Shown in pieces: positions 55,992 through 64,000 of a stretch of DNA of 64,000 nucleotides. The first letter of the stretch is position 1; every line of letters begins with the position of its first letter. The stretch covers positions 46,591,788 to 46,655,787 of the forward strand of contig CM066039.1 in the NCBI GenBank assembly GCA_033557465.1, in the 5' to 3' direction. The DNA is from Ichthyophis bannanicus (lineage: Eukaryota; Chordata; Amphibia; Gymnophiona; Ichthyophiidae). Under the pieces are notes generated by a model. That model had not been told where the DNA came from and made no database searches. It saw only the letters and a list, made by a program, of their open reading frames with translations. The translations under genes were made by a program, and so were the position numbers.

Positions 55992-56362
55992 CACTGTTCC
56001 CTCTAAGCTGTGTGCGTGTGCGCGCGCACACATCTCGCCGAGCGAGCACACATACTTTACAACAGAGCGCACAAAAATTATGGCTCTGATTCTGATAGAA
56101 AACAACACAGATATCTTAAAATGTAAAAGTTATGATTGTAATTACTAGAAATTCCCTGCTTCATTTAGTAATCGTCTATTTTCATTTAATTTGATTAAAA
56201 TCAATGTGGTATACATACTGTATTCTGACGTGTAGTCAAATTTTAAAGTATATAACTCCGAGTGTCGTTATGTGGCGCACAAAAATTTAACCTTCCTTCA
56301 AAAGCTGCACACAGCTGATATTTTATGCGCACACAGCCTACAGAAAATTAGAGGGAACATTG
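55992..56362. mobile_element. hAT-type MITE with exact 8-bp TSD
   Basis: TIRs CACTGTTCCCTCTAA and TTAGAGGGAACATTG (two mismatches), flanked by CTCTCTGC at 55984-55991 and 56363-56370. CR1 copy 1 shows the empty site (AACCTCTCTGCTTTTGG, near 24685). The interior is rich in GCGCACA words. An 8-bp duplication and CA-starting TIRs indicate the hAT superfamily. No coding capacity. Confidence 0.95.
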
Positions 56363-56508
56363 CTCTCTGCTTTTGGTAGTATCCTTCAAGGATACATTCT
56401 TTCGAACCATGCGCTCTTGGGCGACTGTCGGCTTTCCCCTATTGTCTAGTTTAAAAGCTGCTCTATCTCCTTTTTAAAGGTTGATGCCAGCAGCCTGGTT
56501 CCATCTCG

Positions 56509-57306
56509 TTAAAGGGGAAGCCCATCCCTTCGGAAGAGCCCCTCCTTTCCCCAGAATGTTCCCCAGTTCCTAAGAAATCCAAAACCCTCATCTCTGCACA
56601 ATTGTCTCATCCATGCATTGAGACTCCGGAGCTCTGCCTGCCTTTTGGGTCCTGCGCGTGGAAAGGGAAGCATTTCAGAGAACGCTACCCTGGAAGTTCT
56701 GGATTTCAACTTCCTATATAAAAGCCTAAATTTAGCCTACAGAACCTCCCTACCACATTTTCCTATATCATTGGTACCGACATGTACCAAGACAGCAGAC
56801 TCCTCCCCAGCACTATCTAAGACCTTCTCTAGGTGGCGCGTGAGGTCTGATACCTTCGCACCAGGCAGGCATGTTACCAGGCGATCCTCACGTCCACCAG
56901 CCACCCAGATATCTACATGCCTAATGATGGAATCACCAACTATAACGGCTGTCCTAACCCTTCCCTCATGGGCACATGGCCCTGGAGAAACCTCCTCGGT
57001 GTGAGAGGATTTTACATCACCTGGGGGACAGGTCCTAGTTACAGGATCACTTCCTGAAACACCAGGGTAATGCTCTGTCACGTGACCTCTCTCCTCCATG
57101 GCAGGGATGCTGCCAGACTGGAGGTGGGACTTCAGGACTATATCCCTGTAGGTCTCGACTATGTATCTCTCTGTCTTTCTTATGTTTTCCAAGTCTGCTA
57201 CTCTAGCCTCTAGAGAATGGACTCGTTCCCTGAGAGCAAAGAGCTCCTTGCACATAGTGCACATGTAAGACCTCTCACCAGCTGGGAGAAAATCATACAT
57301 GTGCAC
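56509..57306 (-). pseudogene. CR1 copy 2 ORF1, catalytic His lost
   Basis: Same layout as copy 1: CxxC (YMCTMCKELFALRERV), helix HSLEARVADLENI, esterase block I VGDSIIRHVD, block III VLVHVGTNDI. Open for 189 codons (56737-57306), then a frame change. The final block reads RRDGLPL where copy 1 has RRDGLHL: His to Pro (codon 56515-56517). A one-base insertion follows. The initiating region is 5' shortened relative to copy 1. Non-functional esterase. Confidence 0.85.
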
Positions 57307-57587
57307 TCAGTGCAAAAGACTGGAAAGCCCCCATCTCGCTGCTGCACTGCTGTCTGCATCTTAGTTTTAAGCTTGTGTTTAGATCTTTAAGTTCTTTACT
57401 TACTAAGGGTTGCTATGGATATTTATACTAATAAAACTGTACCTAATACGTTTAATATACCTTGTTCACCTGAAGCTTAATTAATCTCAGGTCCTTAGGG
57501 TATGACTGATTTGGGTAACGAGCTTCAACTGAGAACACCTCTTGTCTTTTAATATGTGTAAGTACCTATAAAGCGACAATTATCCCA

Positions 57588-57611
57588 GGGGTGGGTGGGT
57601 GGGTGTTGGGG
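57588..57611 (+). promoter_or_regulatory. G-quadruplex motif, CR1 copy 2 5'UTR
   Basis: Runs of three or four G separated by single T or TGTT, on the strand antisense to the LINE; equivalent to 25904-25931. Confidence 0.5.
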
Positions 57612-57707
57612 AAGGAGGCAGGGAAATAACACTTATTAAAAGAGGGCTGCTACACAGTACCCTGTCCTGTGCTGCTGAGGTAAGTTATATTCTGATTTGA
57701 TTTAAAT

Positions 57708-57960
57708 TATAGCTCTTTGCTGCTGCTAGGCTCTAACTTATTATGAAATTTAAGCTACAAGCTCTCTGCTGGGCTCTAAATTTAACCAGAAAGCTCTCTT
57801 CTGTGTTTTAAATTTAAACTAAAAGTACTTTGCTGATACTAGGCCCTGAGTGACTATTAAATTTAAACTGCAAGTTCTCTGCTGGGTATGAAATGTAACC
57901 AGAAAGTTCTCTTCTGTGTTTTAAATTTAAACTTAAACTGCTGCTACTAAGCCCTGACTG
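57708..57960. repeat. 113-bp tandem repeat in CR1 5'UTR
   Basis: CTCTCTGCTGGG at 57762 recurs as TTCTCTGCTGGG at 57875, with AGTTCTCTTCTGTG and TTTAAATTTAAACT following in both. A partial unit precedes (about 57708). About 2.3 copies. This resembles monomer-type LINE promoters, though promoter activity is inference. Confidence 0.75.
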
Positions 57961-58985
57961 ATTTAACAAAAAATAGTGGGTTCACAGATTAATTAGCTTT
58001 AATAGAAAGAATTCCTTTCAGAAAATTCCCAGAAGTATATACTCACAATTGCAGATCTCTCTCCAGAAGTAACAGTCCCCTTTTCTAGTCTTTCAAGCTT
58101 TTCAGGCTTTAATCAACAAATTTTGCAGTGATTGTTAAAGCAATATCACAATCATTTTCACATGTTTAAGTTGTTCTTCTTCTATGTGCAACTTACAGAA
58201 TTTAGGACTTCGGTTATCTTTTTTCTCCCAGTCTACTCTTTATGTATGTCTCAATATGTGAGCCCACAAGAGGACTGTGACACATAGAACTCTATGTCAT
58301 ATGACTAAAAGTGGCCTTTTTCAGCTTGCACTTTGGGAACAGCCCACAGTCCTTGTATTTTATCTTGGACTGCGTCCTTGATGTTCAATAAAAACTCTGC
58401 AGCCTTGTAATAGATCAGCTTATGACTTATGTTTATAGATACATTCCTAATTCTTTCCAAGGTTTCCAAGCAGTTGCAGATGGGAATGTTCTCCTCTCTG
58501 TTTCCAGTTCCTTTTGGATGTCTCCACAGGAATGCAGTTTTCATAAATGTGATATCAGTTTGTCCCAAATTTGTTATCCCAAGCAAACTTTCCACAGGCG
58601 TTAATGTATGTTTATCCTGCAGAGCTTTTAGGTTGGACTGCATCATCAGAGATGTAAGGTACTGAACAAAAGAACATATTACTGCCTACTGCATACTAAT
58701 AGATTGAGGGAAACCCTTTAGCAACATTTAGGGAGGTGCTTAATGCAGATTTTATTGTGCATTAATAACTGAAATGCAGAAGTCACAGAAGTTAATTTGC
58801 TAAGCTGACTGTTACCTTGTACTAATTGCTGGATTAAACTCCTGATGTGCAAATCACAATTAGGAGTCATGGAATGAGTGGGAACTGCACTTTGCAGTTA
58901 ATGTGGGCGGTGTTGGCCAGGACCCCCAAATGGACATTTCACCAAAAGGTCATTATAAGTGTAACACCTGTATTTTTTGGCACCA
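57961..58985. other. No gene recognised
   Basis: May include more CR1 5' sequence at its left end. The minus ORF 58305-58646 (113 codons) and overlapping plus ORFs have no domain I recognise. 58735-58925 has GTTAATG-type words like 40497-41275. Confidence 0.3.
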
Positions 58986-58989
58986 AACT

Positions 58990-59560
58990 TTAGAGGGGAC
59001 GTCCATCCCTGCTATTCGTGCCTTCTCCCAGCAGCGACTAACTTCCCCACCGGTTGTGCAGGGAAGCTAGACGGGGGCAGGGAAGGGGTGGCTTAGGGGC
59101 GGAGTCTGGGTATGTCCAAGGCCAGCGACTTATATGGGGAAGCTAGTCCACCTCCAATAACTCCTCCATATGTCATTTTGTGGTGGACCGGGGGCTTGCA
59201 GTGGGCAGGGGGGGCCTGAAGGCAGTCCCCGCAGCCTGATCCTGGCCTTTGGAGGCCAGATGGGGGGGGGGGAGGTCGGGCTGTGAGGAATGAGGTCCTG
59301 TAGTCTGGTGGCTGGCATTGCGGCTCTTCAATGGAACACAGTACAATGGCAACATGACATCATGGCACCGCGGCTCCATTGAAGAGCCTTGACTGAGTTA
59401 GCTGGGGACAGTCCTGCATGTGCAGGACTGTTCACGATTCTGATCCGGCGGGGCAAGACATGCCCTGTGTGATCAGAATCGTGATTCCCTCTGTGCCTCT
59501 GGTTCAGACTGGATGTACAGAGGGGATCAATGTCCGGGACGGAATCGGGCCCGAAGTGTT
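58990..59560 (+). repeat. GC-rich multi-hairpin repeat, copy 3
   Basis: Stem-loops include 59322-59388 (outer arms GGCTCTTCAATGGA and TCCATTGAAGAGCC, perfect 14 bp) and 59433-59483 (CACGATTCTGATC/GATCAGAATCGTG, perfect 13 bp). A GGCCTTTGGAGGCC palindrome lies near 59246. A ten-G run lies near 59262. Same order and strand as copy 2. Confidence 0.8.
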
Positions 59561-59819
59561 TTGAAATGGTGCAACAAAAAATTAATTTAAAAAAAATTTT
59601 TTCCTAGTATTGATTGGGCTCAGTCTAAAAATTGGTATTTGGCTCACATCTGTGGACTATCGGATAACTTTGTGGGCAGGTCCATTTTACTAAAGTAGTG
59701 TAGTTAAGGGTCATATTAAAAATAAAAGAGACAGAAAAGACAGAAGGTGATAAATTTACGTCATAATAGCAATAATAGTAAAACAAACTTATAGGAAACA
59801 GGAAAACTTTTCACTTCTC

Positions 59820-60438
59820 CATAACTATACTTCTCCATTACTATACAATCTACATTGGTTATCAATGTTAAGCCTCATTAAATATAAATCACATTTAAGC
59901 TTCTGAGAAATATAGCCCCATCTTATCTCACTGGAGGAGTAGCCTAGTGGTTAGAGCACTGGCTTGGTAACCAAGCAACTAGGGTTCAATTCCCACTAGC
60001 ACTCCTTGTGGCCTTGGGCAAGTCACTTAACCCTCCATTGCCTCAGAAGAAAGGCCTGGCAGTCTACTTCCAGTGACACTGCCAAGAAAACCCAGGAGCT
60101 GGGTCACCAGGCATCAGGACTGACTTGAAGGCACACATTGTATTTGCTTATCTCACATCCCTGATTAACATTCTTCCTGCTGAGAAAACAAGAAGAGGAT
60201 GTACCCAAAATAACCTAACAGTTCCTTCTGAATTCTGTAAAACTAACCATTCTACAAGTAATAGGGAGTTCTCCTTCTTTGCCCCTATACTCTGGAACTC
60301 CCTCCCTGAAAAATTAAGATCCATCAATGATCTACAAATATTCCATAAAGAAATTAAAATGCATCTGTTTTATGAACATTTTGGGAACTCAACAGACTAG
60401 TACAAAATATATCCAGTTTAATTATGAAATCCTCAGTG
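59820..60438 (+). mobile_element. L2-like LINE 3' end (L2-E), split by a SINE
   Basis: Before the SINE the plus strand reads an LHWLSMLSLIKYKSH-like segment; after it, NILPAEKTRRGCTQ, NREFSFFAPILWNSLPEKLR and IFHKEIKMHLFYEHFG, the L2 C-terminus. Removing the SINE and one duplication restores APSYLTSLIN across the junction. Confidence 0.85.
59932..60146 (+). mobile_element. tRNA-headed SINE with RTE-like tail and 10-bp TSD
   Basis: A-box GTAGCCTAGTGGTTAGAG, B-box GGGTTCAATTCCC, core CTTGTGGCCTTGGGCAAGTC, tail ATCAGGACTGACTTGAAGGC ending in CACACATTGTATTTG. Perfect 10-bp duplication CTTATCTCAC at 59922-59931 and 60147-60156. Complete reference copy of the family at 13027-13252. Confidence 0.95.
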
Positions 60439-60451
60439 AAGCTCCACATTT

Positions 60452-60930
60452 ATTTATTTGCAACGTTTCTCTATACCGCCCCCTTCCAGAGATCAGGGGT
60501 AGTTTACATTGGAACAATTCTTTTACATAGAACATTGAAATTGTATTTTAACAAGCAACTATTTACATTAGAACTATGTACATTATATAACTCGATCAAT
60601 CTTCGTTTCTTCTACAATATGAAAGTTTCATGTACAATATGAGAATGTACAATATACATTGGTTCAGAGGGGTTCACATAATACCCCTCACTGCACTATG
60701 CTGTTAATATCATAGGAGATTTCCAAATGCATTATTTTTATTATGCACACAAAACACCCCTGTAAAAATGTTCACTGTATTACATAATATCTGTAAATAA
60801 TGTAAATATGTTATGAACAGTTCTTTTGTTACACCCATGTTTAAAGTTTAATGTATCTGGTTTGCTCATTGTAAACTGTCCTTGATCTCTGGAAGGGGCG
60901 GTATAGAAATGCTCTAAAATAAATAAAAAG
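60452..60930. mobile_element. Element bounded by inverted L2 tails
   Basis: The left 60 bp (TTTATTTATTT, CTATACCGCCCCCTTCCAG, AGATCAGGGG) is the inverse complement of the right 60 bp (TTGATCTCTGGAAGGGGCGG, TATAGAAATGC, AAATAAATAAA). Flanks AGCTCCACATTT (60440-60451) and AGCTTCACATTT (60931-60942) differ by one base, a likely target duplication. The interior is A/T-rich and non-coding. Confidence 0.7.
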
Positions 60931-60944
60931 AGCTTCACATTTTT

Positions 60945-61375
60945 AACTGCAGACACTTCCAACATACAGTTCCAAAATCACCAGCCAATAAAATCAACTA
61001 AGCTTCCATTTCCAAGACCTGGACTGGGACCTAATGAGACCCCTTCAACAGCAGTCAGGACCAGGAAACTCTTTACCTTCCAGGGACAAAGTGAAACTTA
61101 AGTGCCCCTCTTACCTAGGGCTTGATAAGATGGCACCCTGGTTAAATTCTTGCCGGGACTCCCTGCTGCAACAAACAATACGGTCTATGGCATGGCAAGG
61201 AAAGAAACATGCTGGTTGCTGAAGCGCTATTGATGTTGCGTCTGTCAGCTCAGCTGCCCAGTGCATTCTGGGAATTGGGACCCCGCAGGCGCTGTGTTCA
61301 TGTGCTCTGGGTCCCATACTCAGAGCAATGTTTCATGCTCTGTTTCTCCGTCTGTATTAAGAGGTAGGAAGACTC
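60945..61375. other. No gene recognised; possible ZNF143-type site
   Basis: GCATTCTGGGAATTG at 61263-61277 resembles the ZNF143/STAF core. No exon or CpG island is clear. Confidence 0.3.
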
Positions 61376-61500
61376 AGATTGTATAAAAAAGCAACAGGTT
61401 ATAATTTTCTAATATATGAAACATTTTGGTACCCTTTTTTTGTGCGCCCTCAGCCAGTGCCTCACTGACTCATCTGTTAAGCCGGTCCTACTTACCCATG
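61376..61500. mobile_element. hAT-like terminal fragment
   Basis: TTTTGGTACCC, GTGCGCCCTCAG and the end TTAAGCCGGTCCT resemble the right terminus of the 11252-11915 element family. Left boundary arbitrary. Confidence 0.35.
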
Positions 61501-62439
61501 TAAGTTGGCATTTTGCAAACATAGACCTATAAATGCCAGCAATTAACTACAGAGGCCAGTTTGGAAGGAGAAATGCAAAATGCAATGTGTGCCTATAACA
61601 GGGGATTAAGCAGGATAACCCTCTTAATCCCTCCTGTAAAGAGCTAGCCAAAATGAGCACTTCTTAAAAGCCCATAAGTGACAGGCAGTAGCTGTACATC
61701 CGGAGGTGGACACTTTTGGTCTTGCACCTAATTTCCCTGTACTGAATAGGAAATACACATATGGATTTTTGACTGGCCCAAGCCACCCTGTAAGCACACT
61801 CCAGTGCATCCCCTTATAATTTCTACGTGTAAATTTAGCCCTTTCTAACTTTGCCATTTCCATGTACGAATGTTAAATACCCCCACAATGATGAAGCTTC
61901 CCACCCTTACCAATGTCTGAAACAGTTGTGTCAGATTTAGTCTGGTTTTCCTCTTATACATAACAAAATAGAAAGTCTGGCATGTGCCTGGTGTAAAATT
62001 ACACCACCCGCAAGGAGATGCCTCCACTGTCTCCTGGGTTTGATTGAGAACCTGTGCTTTGCACAGCACCAGTGCAGGTTCCTAAAATAAAAGAGTGCTG
62101 GGAGGTGGCCAGCAGCAGCTTCCACGTCACCTTTCACTCTGGCTACAGAGAAGGAAAAGAAGCAATTTGCCACAGTGCAATGATCAGCAGCTTAACTGAC
62201 CTCACCCCCCTTTATTACTATTCTAAATCACTTTGATGCTGCTTTGGCGGAACAAAATACATCAAACACACATAAACTGAAACAGAACACCAGCGTGGGA
62301 TAGGTGTCTCTAGACTCCCAGGAAAAGTGAATGGACAAGAAACAGGGTGGAAGGCTATTTTTCCTCAGACGACCTATACTGCTTTCCAGACTTAATGGGA
62401 GGAGCGTGGGGTACGACACTGCCCTTGAAAGGCACTAGG
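61501..62439. other. No gene recognised
   Basis: No domain in any frame. A short ATGCAATGTGTGCCTATA word at about 61578 matches the end of the RTE-tailed SINE. Confidence 0.35.
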
Positions 62440-62860
62440 TGTTGCATCTCTTCAGCGCCGGTGTAGTGCTGAATTTGAAACTCCTGCTCTGGGCTTCACA
62501 GCTTTCTGCCTTTATTCAGCACGTACGTACTGTGTCAAGGGCTTGATTTGCATGTGCGTAGCTGTCTGCAGAGTGAGCAGCTCACAGACAGCCAGTCACA
62601 CAGCGCCTTGCTAATCTGCATGTTAATGAGGCGAACAGAGCAGCATGTGCCTGGAGCCACATAGGCAGATAGGTTTCAGCAGCTGGACACCGCTACCGGT
62701 GAAGTTAGACGGGCATGCGACCGTGCCTTTTAGATCAGGAATTCATGTCTGTCTCTGCTGTCTGGAGGCGGAGCCTAGGAGTTTTTACCGTTCTGGCTTC
62801 TCCGATTCGGTCTGGCATGAGTCCTAGAGCTCGCTTGCTTGTGATATCCCCAAATTAGCC
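62440..62860. other. Low-repeat stretch with octamer and homeodomain-like words
   Basis: Contains ATTTGCAT (about 62547), CTAATCTGCATGTTAATGAG (about 62611) and a compact hairpin near 62561-62592 (GCTGTCT with AGACAGC enclosing GTGAGC-A-GCTCAC). No repeat family recognised. It could be a regulatory element; there is no direct evidence. Confidence 0.3.
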
Positions 62861-63004
62861 CTGCTACGGTTCAGTCAAGTTTCAAGAGCGAGTGGAGGGA
62901 TGTTCCCAGGAATAGATCAGGCACCCATAGACTGCGGAGGTTTATCCTCCAGGGATCATAGATTATGTGCCTAACACAAACAGAATCAGATTCCTGTTTA
63001 ACAG

Positions 63005-63085
63005 AAGTATTTGGTGCCTTCAAAATTTGGTACCCTAGGCAATTTTCTATGGTGCCTATCCCTAAATTCGGCCTGGAATAGATGA
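63005..63085. mobile_element. hAT-like terminal fragment
   Basis: TTGGTACCCTAGGCAATTTT, GGTGCCTATCCC and TTCGGCCTGG echo the 11252-11915 family. A short remnant. Confidence 0.3.
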
Positions 63086-63835
63086 CAGCACTGCACTCTA
63101 AGGGCTGGGACTAGTCAGATGCATCTGCGATGCATTGCCCCCCACCCCCGATAGTTTGGATCCCGTACCTTTTCTTCACCCAAGCCAGTAGGAAGGGAAC
63201 AGGCTTCATACTTGTACATTTGTTTCCTTTACAAAAGAAAGTCTGTTGCATGAAACAGGTGGGTCCCATAGATCTTGCAGGACCTACCAACATCACATGG
63301 CTCAAACCTGAGATTAGAGCCAAGCTGCAGGGGTATGAAGTGCCTCTCTCCTGCTGCTTGCCAGAAGGGGATAGGGAGAAAAAACAGGGGTTGGGAGGGG
63401 GTGGGGAGAGAGAGAATAAGATGGAGGCAGCACTGGAGCAGGAGTATAGCCAGAAAGCAATTTTTGGGGGGACCTAAGGTTAGCTTTGGGGGGCAATAGG
63501 CAAACAGCCACCCCACTTTGCACTCATCTATTCCACGACCAGCGTGGTGGGAACTATCAGACCTTCTTTCCCCCATTTGCATCCACAGTGCGCATGTTAT
63601 AACCTGGTCCTGCAAGAACATGAATGGGATATGCGCTCTGCGGGGTAAATCAGGGAAAACTGTGGGACGGGCCTGAGTTTAAAGTGAAAGGGCTTGGGCC
63701 CTTGCAAACCCATCCATTGTTGTGCCCTTGCACTGGAAATAATTTGGGAGAGGGACTTCCTCCCCTCCCTCCCTCCCTCCAGTAGCCTTCATACTACAGT
63801 TAGCTCTGGGTGTGACTGACAGGACAGCACTCTTT
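63086..63835. other. No gene recognised; G-rich stretch
   Basis: 63387-63406 is a G-quadruplex-type run. 63760-63780 is a CCCT repeat. Overlapping ORFs on both strands have no recognised domain. Confidence 0.4.
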
Positions 63836-63837
63836 CA

Positions 63838-64000
63838 GGCCGATGCAGAAAGCTGGTGCTAGACTTGCGCTGAAGCAATTTTTTATGTTCCTGACAACGT
63901 ACACATTTTAATGTGCAATGTAGGAAGCTATTGCAGTATTAAAATGGGAAAGCAAACCAAACACGTGCACAAGAAGCCCGTGCTAGTTTGTATTGCTCTC
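63838..64000. mobile_element. Possible DNA-transposon end, runs off window
   Basis: GGCCGATGCAGAAAGCTGGT matches, in inverted sense, the right end of the 8590-9060 segment. Truncated by the window edge. Confidence 0.35.

Larger units (their letters stand above)
52894..57960 (-). mobile_element. CR1 copy 2, near full length with extended 5'UTR
   Basis: 3' octamer end (AGAACATAAGAACATAAG on the plus strand) at 52894; ORF2 53180-56000, ORF1 56371-57306, 5'UTR to at least 57960. The 5'UTR carries a 113-bp tandem repeat (about 57708-57960) absent from copy 1. A 371-bp hAT-type MITE lies at 55992-56362. Little truncation, but several stops. Confidence 0.9.

Noticed and set aside
59941..60010. tRNA gene candidate
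   Set aside because: A- and B-box words are present, but the segment is the head of a SINE with a target duplication and a LINE-type tail, not a foldable tRNA.

Overview
This window is vertebrate nuclear DNA dominated by transposable elements. I see no convincing exon of a single-copy host gene. The mix is CR1 LINEs with an 8-bp 3' repeat, L2-like LINEs with TAAA- or AGT-rich tails, an RTE (BovB-like) LINE, L1-type fragments, tRNA-derived SINEs that borrow L2 or RTE tails, and many non-autonomous DNA transposons. From the CR1 3' end and the SINE families I favour an amphibian, most likely a caecilian; this is inference from remembered repeat style, and another tetrapod is possible.

Layout. 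About 1515-5125 is a 36-bp minisatellite with higher-order structure; its long ORFs are an artefact of a period divisible by three. 5.1-16 kb holds decayed repeats: an L2 fragment with a SINE and a MITE nested in it, a GC-rich repeat made of successive hairpins, MITEs and pyrimidine-rich tracts. 16.06-18.27 kb is a plus-strand L2 split by a MITE. 21.29-25.99 kb is a nearly full-length CR1 (minus strand). 28.84-37.88 kb is a minus-strand L2 (L2-A), invaded by a 5.8-kb DNA transposon (30325-36111) and by a second GC-rich hairpin repeat. The transposon itself carries a later L2 (L2-B). 39.2-45.6 kb has three CR1 pieces, MITEs and an L1 fragment. 45.64-51.86 kb is an RTE LINE containing an ORF1-only L1-like retroposon and a second RTE in opposite orientation. 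52.9-57.96 kb is a second near-complete CR1 with an extended 5'UTR and a hAT-type MITE. 59-61 kb has a third GC-rich hairpin repeat and an L2 with nested insertions.

The most interesting object is the 30325-36111 transposon. It has inverted ends, a 3-bp target duplication (TAA), and a 575-codon gene interrupted by one stop. I recognise the protein as a widespread, usually uncharacterised animal family with an N-terminal zinc-cluster region. The ends and duplication indicate that it is a transposase. The second is the GC-rich repeat family (7885-8575, 37040-37648, 58990-59560), in which consecutive stem-loops are retained in the same order in diverged copies.

Nested insertions give a relative chronology. 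L2-A is older than the 5.8-kb transposon, which is older than L2-B. RTE-A is older than both RTE-B and the ORF1-only element. CR1 copy 2 is older than its hAT MITE. Several nestings have exact target-site duplications, so the pre-insertion sequence can be read from the flanks.
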